Shown one piece after another: positions 43,198-52,699 of a DNA stretch of 64,000 nt. A model generated the notes under the pieces. That model saw only the letters and a program-made list of their open reading frames with translations. It was not told the origin of the DNA and did no database searches. The stretch is from Pseudenterobacter timonensis (GTDB lineage Bacteria > Pseudomonadota > Gammaproteobacteria > Enterobacterales > Enterobacteriaceae): positions 1 to 64,000 of the forward strand of contig NZ_FCOP01000010.1 in assembly GCF_900021175.1 (NCBI RefSeq). The letters run 5' to 3'. A program made the translations under genes and the position numbers. Position 1 is the first letter of the stretch; every line of letters begins with the position of its first letter.

Positions 43198-43686
43198 ATG
43201 AAAAGACCCGATTGCATTCAGCACTGGCGCGACGTCGAGGGCGCCGATACCCCTGGCTATCCCGGTAGCGAAGAGCATTTCTCGATTGGCGCGCCGCTGG
43301 CCCGCACGCTGGGCCTCAGGCGTATAGGTATCCATCACGAGCGTTTGCCGCCGGGCCGCCGTACCTCTTTCCCCCATGCGGAGAGTGATGAGGAGGAGTT
43401 TATCTATGTCCTGGAGGGCTACCCCGAAGTGTGGATCAACGGCTATCTCTGGAAGCTGGAGCCAGGCGATAGCGTCGGTTTTCCGGCCGGCACCGGCGTC
43501 TGCCATACCTTTATCAACAATACGCAGGAAGAGGTAAGGTTGCTGGTGGCAGGCGAATCAAACAAGAAACATAACCGCATCTACTACCCGCTCAATCCCG
43601 ACTATGCCGCCACGCGTCAGGACCGCTGGGTCGACCACCCGCCGCAATTTTTCGGACCGCATAACGGAAAACCTGGGCGAAAATAA
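43198..43686 (+). CDS. Cupin-domain protein of unknown function
   Basis: A 162-residue soluble protein with one cupin barrel. Motif 1 is modified (FPHAESDEEEFIYVLEGYPEV) and motif 2 is PGDSVGFPAGTGVCHTF, giving likely metal ligands His, Glu and His. The ATG at 43198 follows AGGAAA; the open frame runs upstream into zur. It is divergent from zur with a 114-base gap. Its substrate is unknown, and a link to zinc rests only on position. Confidence 0.8.
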   Translation: MKRPDCIQHWRDVEGADTPGYPGSEEHFSIGAPLARTLGLRRIGIHHERLPPGRRTSFPHAESDEEEFIYVLEGYPEVWINGYLWKLEPGDSVGFPAGTGVCHTFINNTQEEVRLLVAGESNKKHNRIYYPLNPDYAATRQDRWVDHPPQFFGPHNGKPGRK

Positions 43687-43854
43687 TAACCTCTTCTATA
43701 AATAGTGAGGGCCGTAAAAGATAACAACAGGCCTGCAGGAGATTTTACCTAAGGAAATAACGGGTCTTTTAACTCTTATTCACAGCAATAGTTCACCCCC
43801 GTTCAGGCGATAACAATCGGGGGATTTATTAACTGATAATAAGACGAGCATCCT

Positions 43855-45180
43855 GTGAAAAAACAATTCCAATTTTCGGTGGTAAGCATTGCTGTCTCTT
43901 TTTTTGTGGCAAGTCAGGCGGGGGCAGCCAATACCTGGTCAGAAGCGCGTAATGACGCTATGGGTGGGACGGGCGTGGCATCGGCTAACTACGGCAGCGG
44001 GGTATTAATTAACCCGGCGCTGTTAGCGAAATCCACACCCGACGATGATGTGACGGTTATTTTACCTGCCGTCGGCGCGCAAATTTCCGATAAAGATAAT
44101 CTTCAGGACGAGATCGATCATATTAACGATCGCATCGATCATTACGATGATGTCATTGATAATCTCACCCTGACCGATATTCTGCTTGATCCGCGCGGAA
44201 CCCTGACCCAGTTTCAGGGGGCGGCGGGCGAGCTTGCTGACGAGCTGGAGTATCTGCGCGGAAAAACCGCGCGCGCCAGCGCCGGAGCGGGCTTGGCTGT
44301 CGCTATTCCTAACCAGATCCTCTCCGTCGCGTTTGTCGCTAAAGGGTACGCGCATGGCCGCGTCAGCACCTCTATCGATCCGCATGATATCGACTACCTG
44401 CGCGGTATTCAGCGCAGTAGCCTGAACAATCCCACCAGTCCGGTTTATGTGGAGGCGCTCAAGGCGGCGGTGGGTGGCTCCGGGGAGATCACCCAGAACC
44501 TGAACTCTGTCGCCTCGGGCAAAGCGGCCATTGTCTCTGACTACGGTATCGCCGTGGCCCGTCAGTTCCAGATTGGCGAAGTGCCGGTCTCGATCGGCGT
44601 TACGCCGAAGCTGCAAAAAACCTGGCTCTACAACTACACCACCTCCATTTACGATTACGACAGCAGCGACTGGAACAGTAGCCGCTATCGTAACGACGAC
44701 ACCGGCTTTAACGTGGATGCCGGTATCGCCGCCGACTTTGGCGAAAACTGGACGGTGGGCCTCAGCGGTCAGAACCTGATGTCGCGCGATATCGATACCA
44801 AAGATATCCGTATCTACAACGGCTACACCAAAGAAGAGGTGAGTTACAAAGATACCTATCAGATCCGCCCGCTGGTGACCGCAGGCGTAGCCTGGCATAA
44901 CGATCTGATGACCCTGAGCGCTGACGGCGATCTGACCGAAACCAAAGGCTTCAAGAGCGAAGATGATTCCCAGTACGCAGGTATCGGGGCGGAGGTCACG
45001 CCGCTGAGCTGGCTGGCGGTGCGCGCCGGTTATCGCGCCGATATGAAAGGTAACGACAGCAACGTCTTTACCGGCGGTCTCGGTTTTGCACCGTTTAACA
45101 CGGTTCATGTGGATCTGATGGGGCTCTACGGCGAGGATGAAACCTGGGGTGCGGGCGCGCAGCTTAGCGTGGCTTTTTAA
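43855..45180 (+). CDS. TraF-like outer-membrane beta-barrel protein
   Basis: A 441-residue exported protein from a GTG start, with signal peptide cleaved near AGA/ANTWSEARND. The body has the start SEARNDAMGGTGVASANYGSG and alternating strands ending in AQLSVAF, typical of the TraF_2/OmpP1-FadL-type barrels often annotated as conjugal transfer protein TraF. Two inserted helical segments, about 82–104 (DEIDHINDRIDHYDDVIDNL) and 119–138, have coiled-coil character. No conjugation genes lie nearby, so that label is misleading. An inverted repeat CCCCCG/CGGGGG (43796–43823) lies in its leader. Confidence 0.8.
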   Translation: MKKQFQFSVVSIAVSFFVASQAGAANTWSEARNDAMGGTGVASANYGSGVLINPALLAKSTPDDDVTVILPAVGAQISDKDNLQDEIDHINDRIDHYDDVIDNLTLTDILLDPRGTLTQFQGAAGELADELEYLRGKTARASAGAGLAVAIPNQILSVAFVAKGYAHGRVSTSIDPHDIDYLRGIQRSSLNNPTSPVYVEALKAAVGGSGEITQNLNSVASGKAAIVSDYGIAVARQFQIGEVPVSIGVTPKLQKTWLYNYTTSIYDYDSSDWNSSRYRNDDTGFNVDAGIAADFGENWTVGLSGQNLMSRDIDTKDIRIYNGYTKEEVSYKDTYQIRPLVTAGVAWHNDLMTLSADGDLTETKGFKSEDDSQYAGIGAEVTPLSWLAVRAGYRADMKGNDSNVFTGGLGFAPFNTVHVDLMGLYGEDETWGAGAQLSVAF

Positions 45181-45298
45181 ATATTGCGCAAATAATATGC
45201 CTGCCAGAAGCCTACGGGTGACCCGCCCGAGGCTATATCTGCCTGAAAGGGGTGTGCTATAGTAGCGCCCCTTTTCACCGGATGCTTAAAAGTTCGCC

Positions 45299-46294
45299 AT
45301 GTCGTCAGAATCTCAGACCGTATATCCCGCACACCGTTTCTCCATCGCGCCGATGCTCGACTGGACGGACAGACACTGCCGCTACTTCCTGCGCCTGCTC
45401 TCCCGCCATACGCTGCTCTATACCGAGATGGTGACCACCGGGGCGATTATTCACGGCAAAGGCGACTATCTGGCCTACAGCGACGAGGAGCATCCGGTTG
45501 CACTCCAGCTCGGCGGCAGCGATCCGGCGGCGCTGGCGCAGTGCGCGAAGCTTGCCGAGGCGCGCGGCTATGACGAAATCAACCTTAACGTGGGTTGCCC
45601 CTCTGACCGCGTACAAAACGGCATGTTTGGCGCCTGCCTGATGGGTAACGCGGCGCTGGTGGCGGACTGCATCAAAGCGATGCGCGATGTGGTTTCTATT
45701 CCGGTCACGGTGAAAACCCGCATCGGTATCGACGATCAGGACAGCTACGCCTTCCTCTGCGACTTTATCGAGACCGTCTCCGGCAAAGGCGAGTGCGAGA
45801 TGTTTATTATCCACGCTCGCAAGGCCTGGCTCTCCGGCCTTAGCCCTAAGGAGAATCGCGAGATCCCGCCGCTGGATTATCCGCGCGTTTATCAGCTCAA
45901 GCGTGACTTCCCCCATCTGACAATGGCGATTAACGGCGGCATTAAATCGCTGGAGGAGGCCAAAGCGCATCTGGAGCATATGGATGGGGTGATGGTGGGA
46001 CGCGAGGCGTATCAAAATCCGGGGATTCTGACGACGGTCGATCGTGAAATCTTCGGAACACAAGGCCCGGACAGCGATCCGGTGGCCGTGGTCCGCGCCA
46101 TGTACCCTTATATTGAACGGGAACTGACTAACGGCACTTATCTGGGCCACATTACCCGGCATATGCTCGGGCTGTTCCAGGGCATTCCCGGCGCGCGGCA
46201 GTGGCGTCGTTACCTGAGTGAAAACGCGCACAAGGCGGGCGCGGACATTGAGGTGCTGGAGCAGGCCCTGCGTCTGGTCGCCGACAAGCGCTGA
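45299..46294 (+). CDS. dusA: tRNA-dihydrouridine(20/20a) synthase DusA
   Basis: DusA reduces U20/U20a in tRNA D-loops using FMN and NADPH. The 331-residue protein has the TIM-barrel start [17 protein letters not shown], the catalytic Cys in [13 protein letters not shown], the FMN-phosphate segments ([16 protein letters not shown]) and the helical C-terminal tRNA-binding domain. It is a single gene with a -10 like TGCTATAGT at 45256 and its own terminator. Confidence 0.97.
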   Translation: MSSESQTVYPAHRFSIAPMLDWTDRHCRYFLRLLSRHTLLYTEMVTTGAIIHGKGDYLAYSDEEHPVALQLGGSDPAALAQCAKLAEARGYDEINLNVGCPSDRVQNGMFGACLMGNAALVADCIKAMRDVVSIPVTVKTRIGIDDQDSYAFLCDFIETVSGKGECEMFIIHARKAWLSGLSPKENREIPPLDYPRVYQLKRDFPHLTMAINGGIKSLEEAKAHLEHMDGVMVGREAYQNPGILTTVDREIFGTQGPDSDPVAVVRAMYPYIERELTNGTYLGHITRHMLGLFQGIPGARQWRRYLSENAHKAGADIEVLEQALRLVADKR

Positions 46295-46322
46295 TTTTCG
46301 CTAAAAGTTCGTCAAATTCGCC

Positions 46323-46352
46323 ACGCCCCGCCTGTTTATGCGGGGCGTTTTG
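46323..46352 (+). terminator. dusA intrinsic terminator
   Basis: Stem ACGCCCCG / CGGGGCGT with a ten-base loop and a T4 tail, 28 bases after dusA. Confidence 0.85.
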
Positions 46353-46375
46353 CTTTGCAATCAATAAGTTAAAAC

Positions 46376-46391
46376 TGGCACGTTTCTTGTA
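46376..46391 (+). promoter_or_regulatory. Sigma-54 promoter of pspG
   Basis: TGGCAC-N5-TTGTA matches the -24/-12 consensus TGGCAC-N5-TTGCA with one mismatch, 35 bases before pspG, which is a known PspF/sigma-54 target in E. coli. Confidence 0.85.
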
Positions 46392-46425
46392 ATATCTCGT
46401 TAGTACCATTTTGCGGGAGAGAGCC

Positions 46426-46668
46426 ATGCTGGAACTACTGTTTATTATCGGATTTTTTATGATGCTGCTGGTCACCGGCGTCTCGCTGTTCGGGATCTTG
46501 GCAGCGCTGGTTGTGGCGACCGTGGTGATGTTTATCGGCGGGCTGTTTGCGCTAACCCTTAAGTTGCTTCCCTGGCTGCTGCTGGCGGTTGCCGTTGTGT
46601 GGGCGATTCGGGCGATTAAATCGCCAAAAATCCCGCAGTATCAGCGTGATAAACGTTTTCGCTATTAA
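46426..46668 (+). CDS. pspG: Phage shock protein G
   Basis: An 80-residue inner-membrane protein with two or three hydrophobic helices and a basic tail (KSPKIPQYQRDKRFRY). It belongs to the phage shock response to envelope stress and is unlinked from pspABCDE. The ATG at 46426 follows GGGAGAGAGCC and gives the E. coli length. The sigma-54 promoter at 46376 fits PspF control. Confidence 0.94.
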   Translation: MLELLFIIGFFMMLLVTGVSLFGILAALVVATVVMFIGGLFALTLKLLPWLLLAVAVVWAIRAIKSPKIPQYQRDKRFRY

Positions 46669-46811
46669 GGTATTGAGGGGTTCGTCACATACCTGCAACT
46701 TTTCCGGGCGCTTTGCTTAGAACGGAATAGGATTTACTTATCTGATCTGTCACTATTACCGACAACAAAGCATTCATCGTGCTGTACCCTACATACAGCC
46801 GAACTAAAAAA

Positions 46812-46847
46812 AGAAAGGGCTTCCTGTGGGAAGCCCAATTTCTTTTT
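46812..46847. terminator. Bidirectional terminator of qorA and pspG
   Basis: Stem GGGCTTCC / GGAAGCCC with a TGTG loop (46817–46836), flanked by A7 on the left and T6 on the right. It can stop transcription in both directions between convergent pspG and qorA. The 140 bases before it (46669–46811) hold no gene that could be recognised. Confidence 0.85.
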
Positions 46848-46852
46848 TGGAG

Positions 46853-47836
46853 TCAGGGAATCAGCAGGCTCGATCCCTGCGTCGCCCGGCTCTCCAGCAC
46901 CTCATGCGCGCGTTGCGCCTCATGCAGGGGATATTTCTGCTCCTGCGCCACCTCGACTTTGATAACCCCGCTGGCGATAAGCGAGAACAGTTCGTTGCTG
47001 GCCTCCTCCAGCTCCTCGCGGGTAGTGATATAACCCTGCAGGGAAGGGCGCGTCACATATAACGATCCCTTCTGGTTGAGAATGCCCAGATTGACACCCG
47101 TCACCGCGCCGGAGGAGTTGCCAAAGCTGACCATCAGCCCGCGGCGCTGCAGGCAGTCCAGCGAGGACTCCCAGGTATCTTTCCCCACCGAGTCATAGAC
47201 CACACGCAGCTTTTTGCCGTTAGTGATCTCTTTCACGCGCTCCACCAGGCTCTCTTCGCGGTAGTTAATCACCTGCCAGGCACCCGCCTGCAGCGCCCGC
47301 TGCGCTTTTTGCGCGCTCCCCACGGTACCGATAAGCTTGGCTCCCAGTGCTTTAGCCCACTGGCAGGCGATCAGCCCCACGCCGCCCGCGGCTGCATGAA
47401 AGAGGAACTGCTCATCGGGTTTAACCTCATAGGTTTTACGCAGCAGATAAAAGACGGTTAACCCCTTCAGAAAGGAGGCAGCCGCCTGCTCAAAAGAGAT
47501 GGCGTTCGGCAGGATGGCCGCTTTGTCGGCGGGAACATTGTGAACCGTGCTGTAGGCGCCCAGCGGCGACTGAGCGTAAACCACGCGGTCGCCCTCTTTA
47601 ATATGCGTCACATCGCGTCCGACCTTCACCACCACGCCCGCCGCCTCCGTTCCCAGGCCGCTTGGCATCGACGGCGGGGGATAAAGCCCGCTGCGAATAT
47701 AGGTATCGATATAGTTGATGCCAATCGCTTTGTTCTCGACCTGGATCTCGTTATCGGCAGGGGCAGAGGGGGTAAATTCCACCGCCTGTAACACCTCGGG
47801 GCCGCCATGCTTGTTAAATTCGATGCGTGAAGCCAT
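46853..47836 (-). CDS. qorA: NADPH:quinone oxidoreductase QorA
   Basis: A 327-residue soluble enzyme of the zinc-free medium-chain dehydrogenase family that reduces quinones with NADPH. The nucleotide-binding motif HAAAGGVGLIACQWAKALGA (about 146–165) is intact, as is the KGLTVFYLLR segment. The length equals the E. coli protein. It is divergent from dnaB. Confidence 0.95.
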   Translation of the reverse strand: MASRIEFNKHGGPEVLQAVEFTPSAPADNEIQVENKAIGINYIDTYIRSGLYPPPSMPSGLGTEAAGVVVKVGRDVTHIKEGDRVVYAQSPLGAYSTVHNVPADKAAILPNAISFEQAAASFLKGLTVFYLLRKTYEVKPDEQFLFHAAAGGVGLIACQWAKALGAKLIGTVGSAQKAQRALQAGAWQVINYREESLVERVKEITNGKKLRVVYDSVGKDTWESSLDCLQRRGLMVSFGNSSGAVTGVNLGILNQKGSLYVTRPSLQGYITTREELEEASNELFSLIASGVIKVEVAQEQKYPLHEAQRAHEVLESRATQGSSLLIP

Positions 47837-47927
47837 GCTTCCTCCATAAAGAGTTAATCAGCGAGTGTCGTCATTCAAAATATGATAAAATTTCGACCCA
47901 TTCTTTACCTCGGTAACTCCATTCACT

Positions 47928-49340
47928 ATGGCAGGAAATAAACCCTTCAACAAACAGACTGAAACTCGCGATCGCGATCCGCAGGTCGCCGGGTTAAAGG
48001 TCCCGCCGCACTCGATTGAAGCGGAACAGTCGGTGTTGGGCGGTTTAATGCTGGACAACGAGCGCTGGGACGATGTCGCCGAGCGCGTCGTTGCCGACGA
48101 TTTCTACACCCGTCCACACCGCCATATCTTTACCGAAATGGCACGCCTGCAGGAGTCGGGCAGCCCGATTGACCTGATCACGCTGGCGGAGTCGCTGGAG
48201 CGGCAGGGACAGCTGGACAGCGTCGGCGGGTTCGCCTATCTGGCGGAGCTGTCAAAAAACACGCCAAGTGCGGCGAACATAAGCGCCTATGCGGATATCG
48301 TGCGCGAACGCGCCGTTGTCCGCGAGATGATCTCGGTCGCGAACGAGATTGCCGAAGCGGGCTTCGATCCTCAGGGTCGCACCAGCGAAGATCTGCTCGA
48401 TCTGGCGGAGTCCCGCGTCTTTAAAATCGCTGAAAGCCGCGCTAATAAAGACGAAGGTCCGAAAAATATCGCTGACGTGCTCGACGCAACCGTGGCGCGT
48501 ATTGAGCAGCTGTTCCAGCAGCCGCACGACGGGGTCACAGGCGTAAATACCGGCTATGACGATCTCAACAAAAAGACCGCAGGGCTGCAGCCGTCGGATC
48601 TGATTATCGTCGCCGCGCGTCCGTCGATGGGTAAGACAACTTTTGCGATGAACCTCGTCGAAAACGCGGCGATGTTGCAGGATAAACCGGTGCTGATTTT
48701 CAGTCTGGAGATGCCCTCGGAGCAGATCATGATGCGTTCTCTGGCGTCGCTGTCGCGCGTCGACCAGACCCGCATCCGTACCGGCCAGCTCGACGATGAA
48801 GACTGGGCGCGTATCTCCGGCACCATGGGCATTCTGCTGGAAAAACGTAACATCTATATCGATGACTCTTCCGGCCTGACGCCGACGGAGGTGCGCTCCC
48901 GCGCGCGCCGTATCGCCCGGGAACATGGCGGCATCGGTCTTATCATGATCGACTACCTCCAGCTGATGCGCGTGCCGTCGCTGTCGGACAACCGTACGCT
49001 GGAGATTGCGGAGATCTCCCGCTCCCTGAAGGCGCTGGCGAAAGAGCTGCACGTGCCGGTGGTAGCGCTGTCGCAGCTAAACCGCTCCCTGGAGCAGCGC
49101 GCCGACAAGCGCCCGGTCAACTCGGACCTGCGTGAATCCGGCTCCATCGAACAGGACGCCGACCTTATCATGTTCATCTACCGTGACGAGGTTTATCACG
49201 AAAACAGCGACCTGAAAGGCATCGCGGAAATCATTATCGGTAAGCAGCGTAACGGCCCCATCGGCACGGTACGTCTTACCTTTAACGGCCAGTGGTCGCG
49301 CTTCGATAACTACGCCGGCCCTCAGTATGATGATGAATAA
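47928..49340 (+). CDS. dnaB: Replicative DNA helicase DnaB
   Basis: DnaB is the hexameric 5'-3' helicase of the replication fork. The 470-residue protein has the N-terminal primase-interacting domain (PPHSIEAEQSVLGGLMLDN), linker helix and RecA-like C-terminal domain with Walker A ARPSMGKTTFAMN (about 230), Walker B GLIMIDYLQLM and the arginine-finger segment in the C-terminal part. There is no intein. It is 31 bases ahead of alr. Confidence 0.98.
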   Translation: MAGNKPFNKQTETRDRDPQVAGLKVPPHSIEAEQSVLGGLMLDNERWDDVAERVVADDFYTRPHRHIFTEMARLQESGSPIDLITLAESLERQGQLDSVGGFAYLAELSKNTPSAANISAYADIVRERAVVREMISVANEIAEAGFDPQGRTSEDLLDLAESRVFKIAESRANKDEGPKNIADVLDATVARIEQLFQQPHDGVTGVNTGYDDLNKKTAGLQPSDLIIVAARPSMGKTTFAMNLVENAAMLQDKPVLIFSLEMPSEQIMMRSLASLSRVDQTRIRTGQLDDEDWARISGTMGILLEKRNIYIDDSSGLTPTEVRSRARRIAREHGGIGLIMIDYLQLMRVPSLSDNRTLEIAEISRSLKALAKELHVPVVALSQLNRSLEQRADKRPVNSDLRESGSIEQDADLIMFIYRDEVYHENSDLKGIAEIIIGKQRNGPIGTVRLTFNGQWSRFDNYAGPQYDDE

Positions 49341-49371
49341 ATCAGCGTTATTCGTTTAACAAGGAATACCC

Positions 49372-50451
49372 ATGCAAGCGGCAACTGTCGTCATTAACCG
49401 CCGCGCTCTGCGACACAACCTGCAACGTCTGCGTCAGCTGGCTCCCGCCAGCAAGCTCGTTGCAGTCGTGAAAGCGAACGCTTACGGACACGGTCTGATT
49501 GAGACCGCGCGAACGCTTCCCGACGCCGACGCCTTTGGCGTTGCCCGTCTCGAAGAGGCCCTGCGCCTGCGTGCAGGCGGTATCACCCAGCCTATTCTGC
49601 TGCTGGAAGGCTTTTTTGAAGCGACGGATCTGCCCACCATCGCGGCGGAACATCTTCACACTGCCGTGCATAGCGAAGAGCAGCTGGCGGCGCTGGAAGC
49701 GGCCGATCTTAGCGAGCCGGTCACCGTCTGGATGAAGCTCGATACCGGCATGCACCGTCTGGGCGTGCGCCCGGAGCAGGCGGAGGCCTTTTATCAGCGC
49801 CTGAGCCGCTGCAAAAACGTGCGTCAGCCGGTCAATATCGTCAGCCACTTCGCCCGCGCCGACGAGCCGGAGTGTGGCGCGACGGAACAGCAGCTCGATA
49901 TCTTCAACACCTTCTGTGAAGGCAAGCCGGGTATGCGCTCCATCGCCGCCTCGGGCGGGATCCTGCTCTGGCCGCAGTCGCATTTCGACTGGGCGCGTCC
50001 GGGCATTATTCTCTACGGCGTCTCGCCGCTGGAAAACCGCCCCTGGGGGCCTGATTTTGGCTTTCAGCCGGTGATGTCGCTCATCTCCAGCCTGATTGCC
50101 GTGCGCGAGCACAAGGCGGGCGAGCCGGTGGGTTATGGCGGCACCTGGGTGAGCGAGCGCGACACCTGCCTGGGCGTAGTGGCGATGGGCTATGGCGACG
50201 GCTATCCGCGCGCGGCGCCCTCCGGCACGCCGGTGCTGGTCAACGGTCGTGAAGTGGCCATCGTAGGCCGCGTGGCGATGGATATGATTTGCGTCGATCT
50301 CGGACCGCAGGCACAGGACAAGGTGGGCGATAGGGTGGTGATGTGGGGCGACGGCCTGCCCGTCGAACGCATCGCGGAGATCACCAAAGTTAGCGCTTAC
50401 GAACTTATTACCCGCCTGACCTCGCGGGTGGCGATGCGCTACATCGACTAG
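49372..50451 (+). CDS. alr: Alanine racemase, biosynthetic
   Basis: Alr converts L-alanine to D-alanine for peptidoglycan using pyridoxal phosphate. The 359-residue protein has the PLP lysine Lys34 in [10 protein letters not shown], the second catalytic Tyr in [10 protein letters not shown] (about residue 255) and the phosphate-binding segments of the N-terminal barrel. Position after dnaB identifies it as Alr rather than DadX. It is followed by a GC-rich inverted repeat (GCGGCG/CGCCGC, 50466–50481) without a T tract. Confidence 0.96.
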   Translation: MQAATVVINRRALRHNLQRLRQLAPASKLVAVVKANAYGHGLIETARTLPDADAFGVARLEEALRLRAGGITQPILLLEGFFEATDLPTIAAEHLHTAVHSEEQLAALEAADLSEPVTVWMKLDTGMHRLGVRPEQAEAFYQRLSRCKNVRQPVNIVSHFARADEPECGATEQQLDIFNTFCEGKPGMRSIAASGGILLWPQSHFDWARPGIILYGVSPLENRPWGPDFGFQPVMSLISSLIAVREHKAGEPVGYGGTWVSERDTCLGVVAMGYGDGYPRAAPSGTPVLVNGREVAIVGRVAMDMICVDLGPQAQDKVGDRVVMWGDGLPVERIAEITKVSAYELITRLTSRVAMRYID

Positions 50452-50568
50452 CCATGCTGGGGGAGCGGCGAGCGCGCCGCCACCCCCTGCCTGGAATCCG
50501 CTCGATCTTCTGCCACTTCCGGTTTATTGTTGAATTTCCTGCCTCATAATAACCCGGAGAACCATCGC

Positions 50569-51762
50569 GTGTTTCAGAACGTTGACGCCTACGCTGGCGA
50601 CCCCATCCTCTCTTTAATGGAACGTTTTAAAGAGGATCCGCGCAGCGATAAAGTGAATCTCAGCATCGGTCTTTACTATAACGAAGAGGGCATTATCCCT
50701 CAGCTCCAGGCGGTTGCCGAAGCCGAAGCCCGTCTTAATGCCATGCCGCACGGCGCCTCGCTCTACCTGCCGATGGAAGGGTTGCACAGCTACCGCAGCA
50801 CCATCGCGCCGCTGCTCTTTGGCGCCGACCATCCGGTACTGACCGCCGGGCGTGTCGCCACCATCCAGACGCTGGGCGGCTCCGGCGCGCTCAAGGTGGG
50901 CGCTGATTTCCTGAAAAAATATTTTCCCGACTCCGGCGTGTGGGTGAGCGACCCGACCTGGGAAAACCACGTCGCCATCTTTGAAGGCGCCGGGTTTAAC
51001 GTAGAAACCTATCCGTGGTTTGACAGCGAAACCAACGGCGTACGCGTCGAGGCCCTGCTGGAAAAACTCAACACGTTACCGGAACGCAGTATCGTGCTGC
51101 TGCATCCCTGCTGCCACAACCCCACCGGCGCGGATCTCACTAACCCGCAGTGGGATGCGGTCATCGAGGTGCTTAAGGCGCGCAACCTCATTCCGTTCCT
51201 GGATATCGCCTACCAGGGCTTTGGCGCGGGTATGGAAGAGGATGCTTACGCCATTCGCGCCATTGCCAGCGCCGGGCTGCCTGCCCTGGTCAGCAACTCC
51301 TTCTCGAAAATCTTCTCGCTGTATGGCGAGCGCGTCGGCGGACTCTCTGTAATCTGTGACGACCGGGAATCCGCTGCCCGCGTGCTGGGACAGCTGAAGG
51401 CGACCGTACGTCGCATCTACTCCAGCCCGCCGAACTTCGGCGCGCAGGTGGTGGCGACGGTGCTGGGCGATGAGGCGCTCAGGGCAATCTGGCTGGCGGA
51501 GGTTGACGCGATGCGCCAGCGGATTTTAGCGATGCGCCAGGCGCTGGTGGATGTGCTGAAAGAGGCGGTGCCGGGGCATAACTTTGACTATCTGCTGAAG
51601 CAGCGCGGCATGTTCAGTTATACCGGGCTGAGCGCTTCCCAGGTGGATCGCCTGCGCGACGAATTTGGCGTCTACCTCATCGCCAGCGGACGCATGTGCG
51701 TGGCGGGGCTTAACAGCCGCAACGTGCAGCGCGTGGCGCAGGCTTTTGCCGCTGTAATGTAA
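50569..51762 (+). CDS. tyrB: Aromatic amino acid aminotransferase
   Basis: TyrB makes phenylalanine, tyrosine and leucine from their keto acids. The GTG at 50569 behind GGAGA gives 397 residues as in E. coli; an in-frame TTG start at 50527 is less likely. PLP-site features are [21 protein letters not shown] and the Lys in [17 protein letters not shown]. coli tyrB is repressed by TyrR, but no clear TGTAAA-N6-TTTACA box was seen in the 117-base gap after alr. Confidence 0.96.
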   Translation: MFQNVDAYAGDPILSLMERFKEDPRSDKVNLSIGLYYNEEGIIPQLQAVAEAEARLNAMPHGASLYLPMEGLHSYRSTIAPLLFGADHPVLTAGRVATIQTLGGSGALKVGADFLKKYFPDSGVWVSDPTWENHVAIFEGAGFNVETYPWFDSETNGVRVEALLEKLNTLPERSIVLLHPCCHNPTGADLTNPQWDAVIEVLKARNLIPFLDIAYQGFGAGMEEDAYAIRAIASAGLPALVSNSFSKIFSLYGERVGGLSVICDDRESAARVLGQLKATVRRIYSSPPNFGAQVVATVLGDEALRAIWLAEVDAMRQRILAMRQALVDVLKEAVPGHNFDYLLKQRGMFSYTGLSASQVDRLRDEFGVYLIASGRMCVAGLNSRNVQRVAQAFAAVM

Positions 51763-51926
51763 GTATTCACTTACCGACTACCCTCTCCGTCAGGAGGGGG
51801 TTAATCCACGTCTGGTCTGATTTTCACGCCGTTTGAGCTTTTTTTGAGCGAAAGTGAGCCTTCGGGTTTTACCTTTTGGCGTCTTGCTGCACACTTAATA
51901 AGGATCTTTTTCATACGGAGCAGCAG

Positions 51927-52343
51927 ATGTGGTATCAGCAAACCCTGACCTTAAGCGCTAAACCGCGCGGTTTTCACCTGGTAACGGAAGAGGTAATCGA
52001 CCAGCTGCCTGCGCTGTCCCGCCTCAAAACTGGCCTGCTCCACCTGCTGCTTCAGCACACCTCAGCCTCCCTGACGCTAAACGAGAACTGCGATCCTACA
52101 GTGCGTGGCGATATGGAGCGCTATTTTTTGCGCACCGTTCCCGATAACGGGCAATGGGAGCACGACTACGAAGGCCCGGACGATATGCCTTCGCACGTGA
52201 AATCCTCCCTGCTTGGGGTGTCGCTTATGCTGCCCGTCCATAACGGCCGGCTGCAACTTGGCACATGGCAGGGGATCTGGCTGGGAGAGCACCGTATTCA
52301 CGGTGGTTCGCGTCGAATCATCGCAACGCTTCAAGGGGAATAA
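51927..52343 (+). CDS. yjbQ: UPF0047 family protein YjbQ
   Basis: A 138-residue protein of the widespread YjbQ/UPF0047 family; some members show weak thiamin phosphate synthase activity, but the true role is unclear. Conserved residues are [36 protein letters not shown] and the C-terminal [12 protein letters not shown]. The ATG at 51927 follows GGAGCAG; it is two bases ahead of yjbR, forming a pair. Confidence 0.93.
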   Translation: MWYQQTLTLSAKPRGFHLVTEEVIDQLPALSRLKTGLLHLLLQHTSASLTLNENCDPTVRGDMERYFLRTVPDNGQWEHDYEGPDDMPSHVKSSLLGVSLMLPVHNGRLQLGTWQGIWLGEHRIHGGSRRIIATLQGE

Positions 52344-52345
52344 CG

Positions 52346-52699
52346 ATGACAATTTCGGAGATACTGCAGTACTGCATGAACAAAGCGGGTGCTGAACAGA
52401 GCGTACATAGCGACTGGAAAGCGACGCAGATAAAGGTCGCGGACGTGCTGTATGCGATGGTGAATGAAGAGGAGGGGCGACCGGCGGTATCGCTAAAAAC
52501 CAGCCCGGAGCTGGCGGAACTGTTGCGTCAGCAGCACTCCGACGTACACCCCAGCAGGCATCTGAATAAGGCGCACTGGAGTACGGTCTATCTTGATGGT
52601 TCGCTACCCGACTCGCAGCTCTACTATCTGGTGGATGCCTCTTATCAGCAGGCCGTGGAACTGCTGCCTGAACAGGTCAGGCAGCAGCTTTCGGTATAA
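52346..52699 (+). CDS. yjbR: MmcQ/YjbR family protein
   Basis: A 117-residue protein of the MmcQ/YjbR family with a CyaY-like DNA-binding fold in the E. coli structure. Family marks are LQYCMNKAGAEQ, DWKATQIKVADVLYAMV and the NKAHWSTVYLDG segment. Start is set two bases after the yjbQ stop, behind AAGGGGA. The stop codon directly abuts that of convergent uvrA with no gap and no terminator. Confidence 0.93.
   Translation: MTISEILQYCMNKAGAEQSVHSDWKATQIKVADVLYAMVNEEEGRPAVSLKTSPELAELLRQQHSDVHPSRHLNKAHWSTVYLDGSLPDSQLYYLVDASYQQAVELLPEQVRQQLSV

Noticed and set aside
43855..45180. Evidence of a conjugative element from the TraF-like gene
   Set aside because: No relaxase, coupling protein, pilus or transfer genes are present nearby; the gene sits in a conserved chromosomal backbone between zur and dusA.
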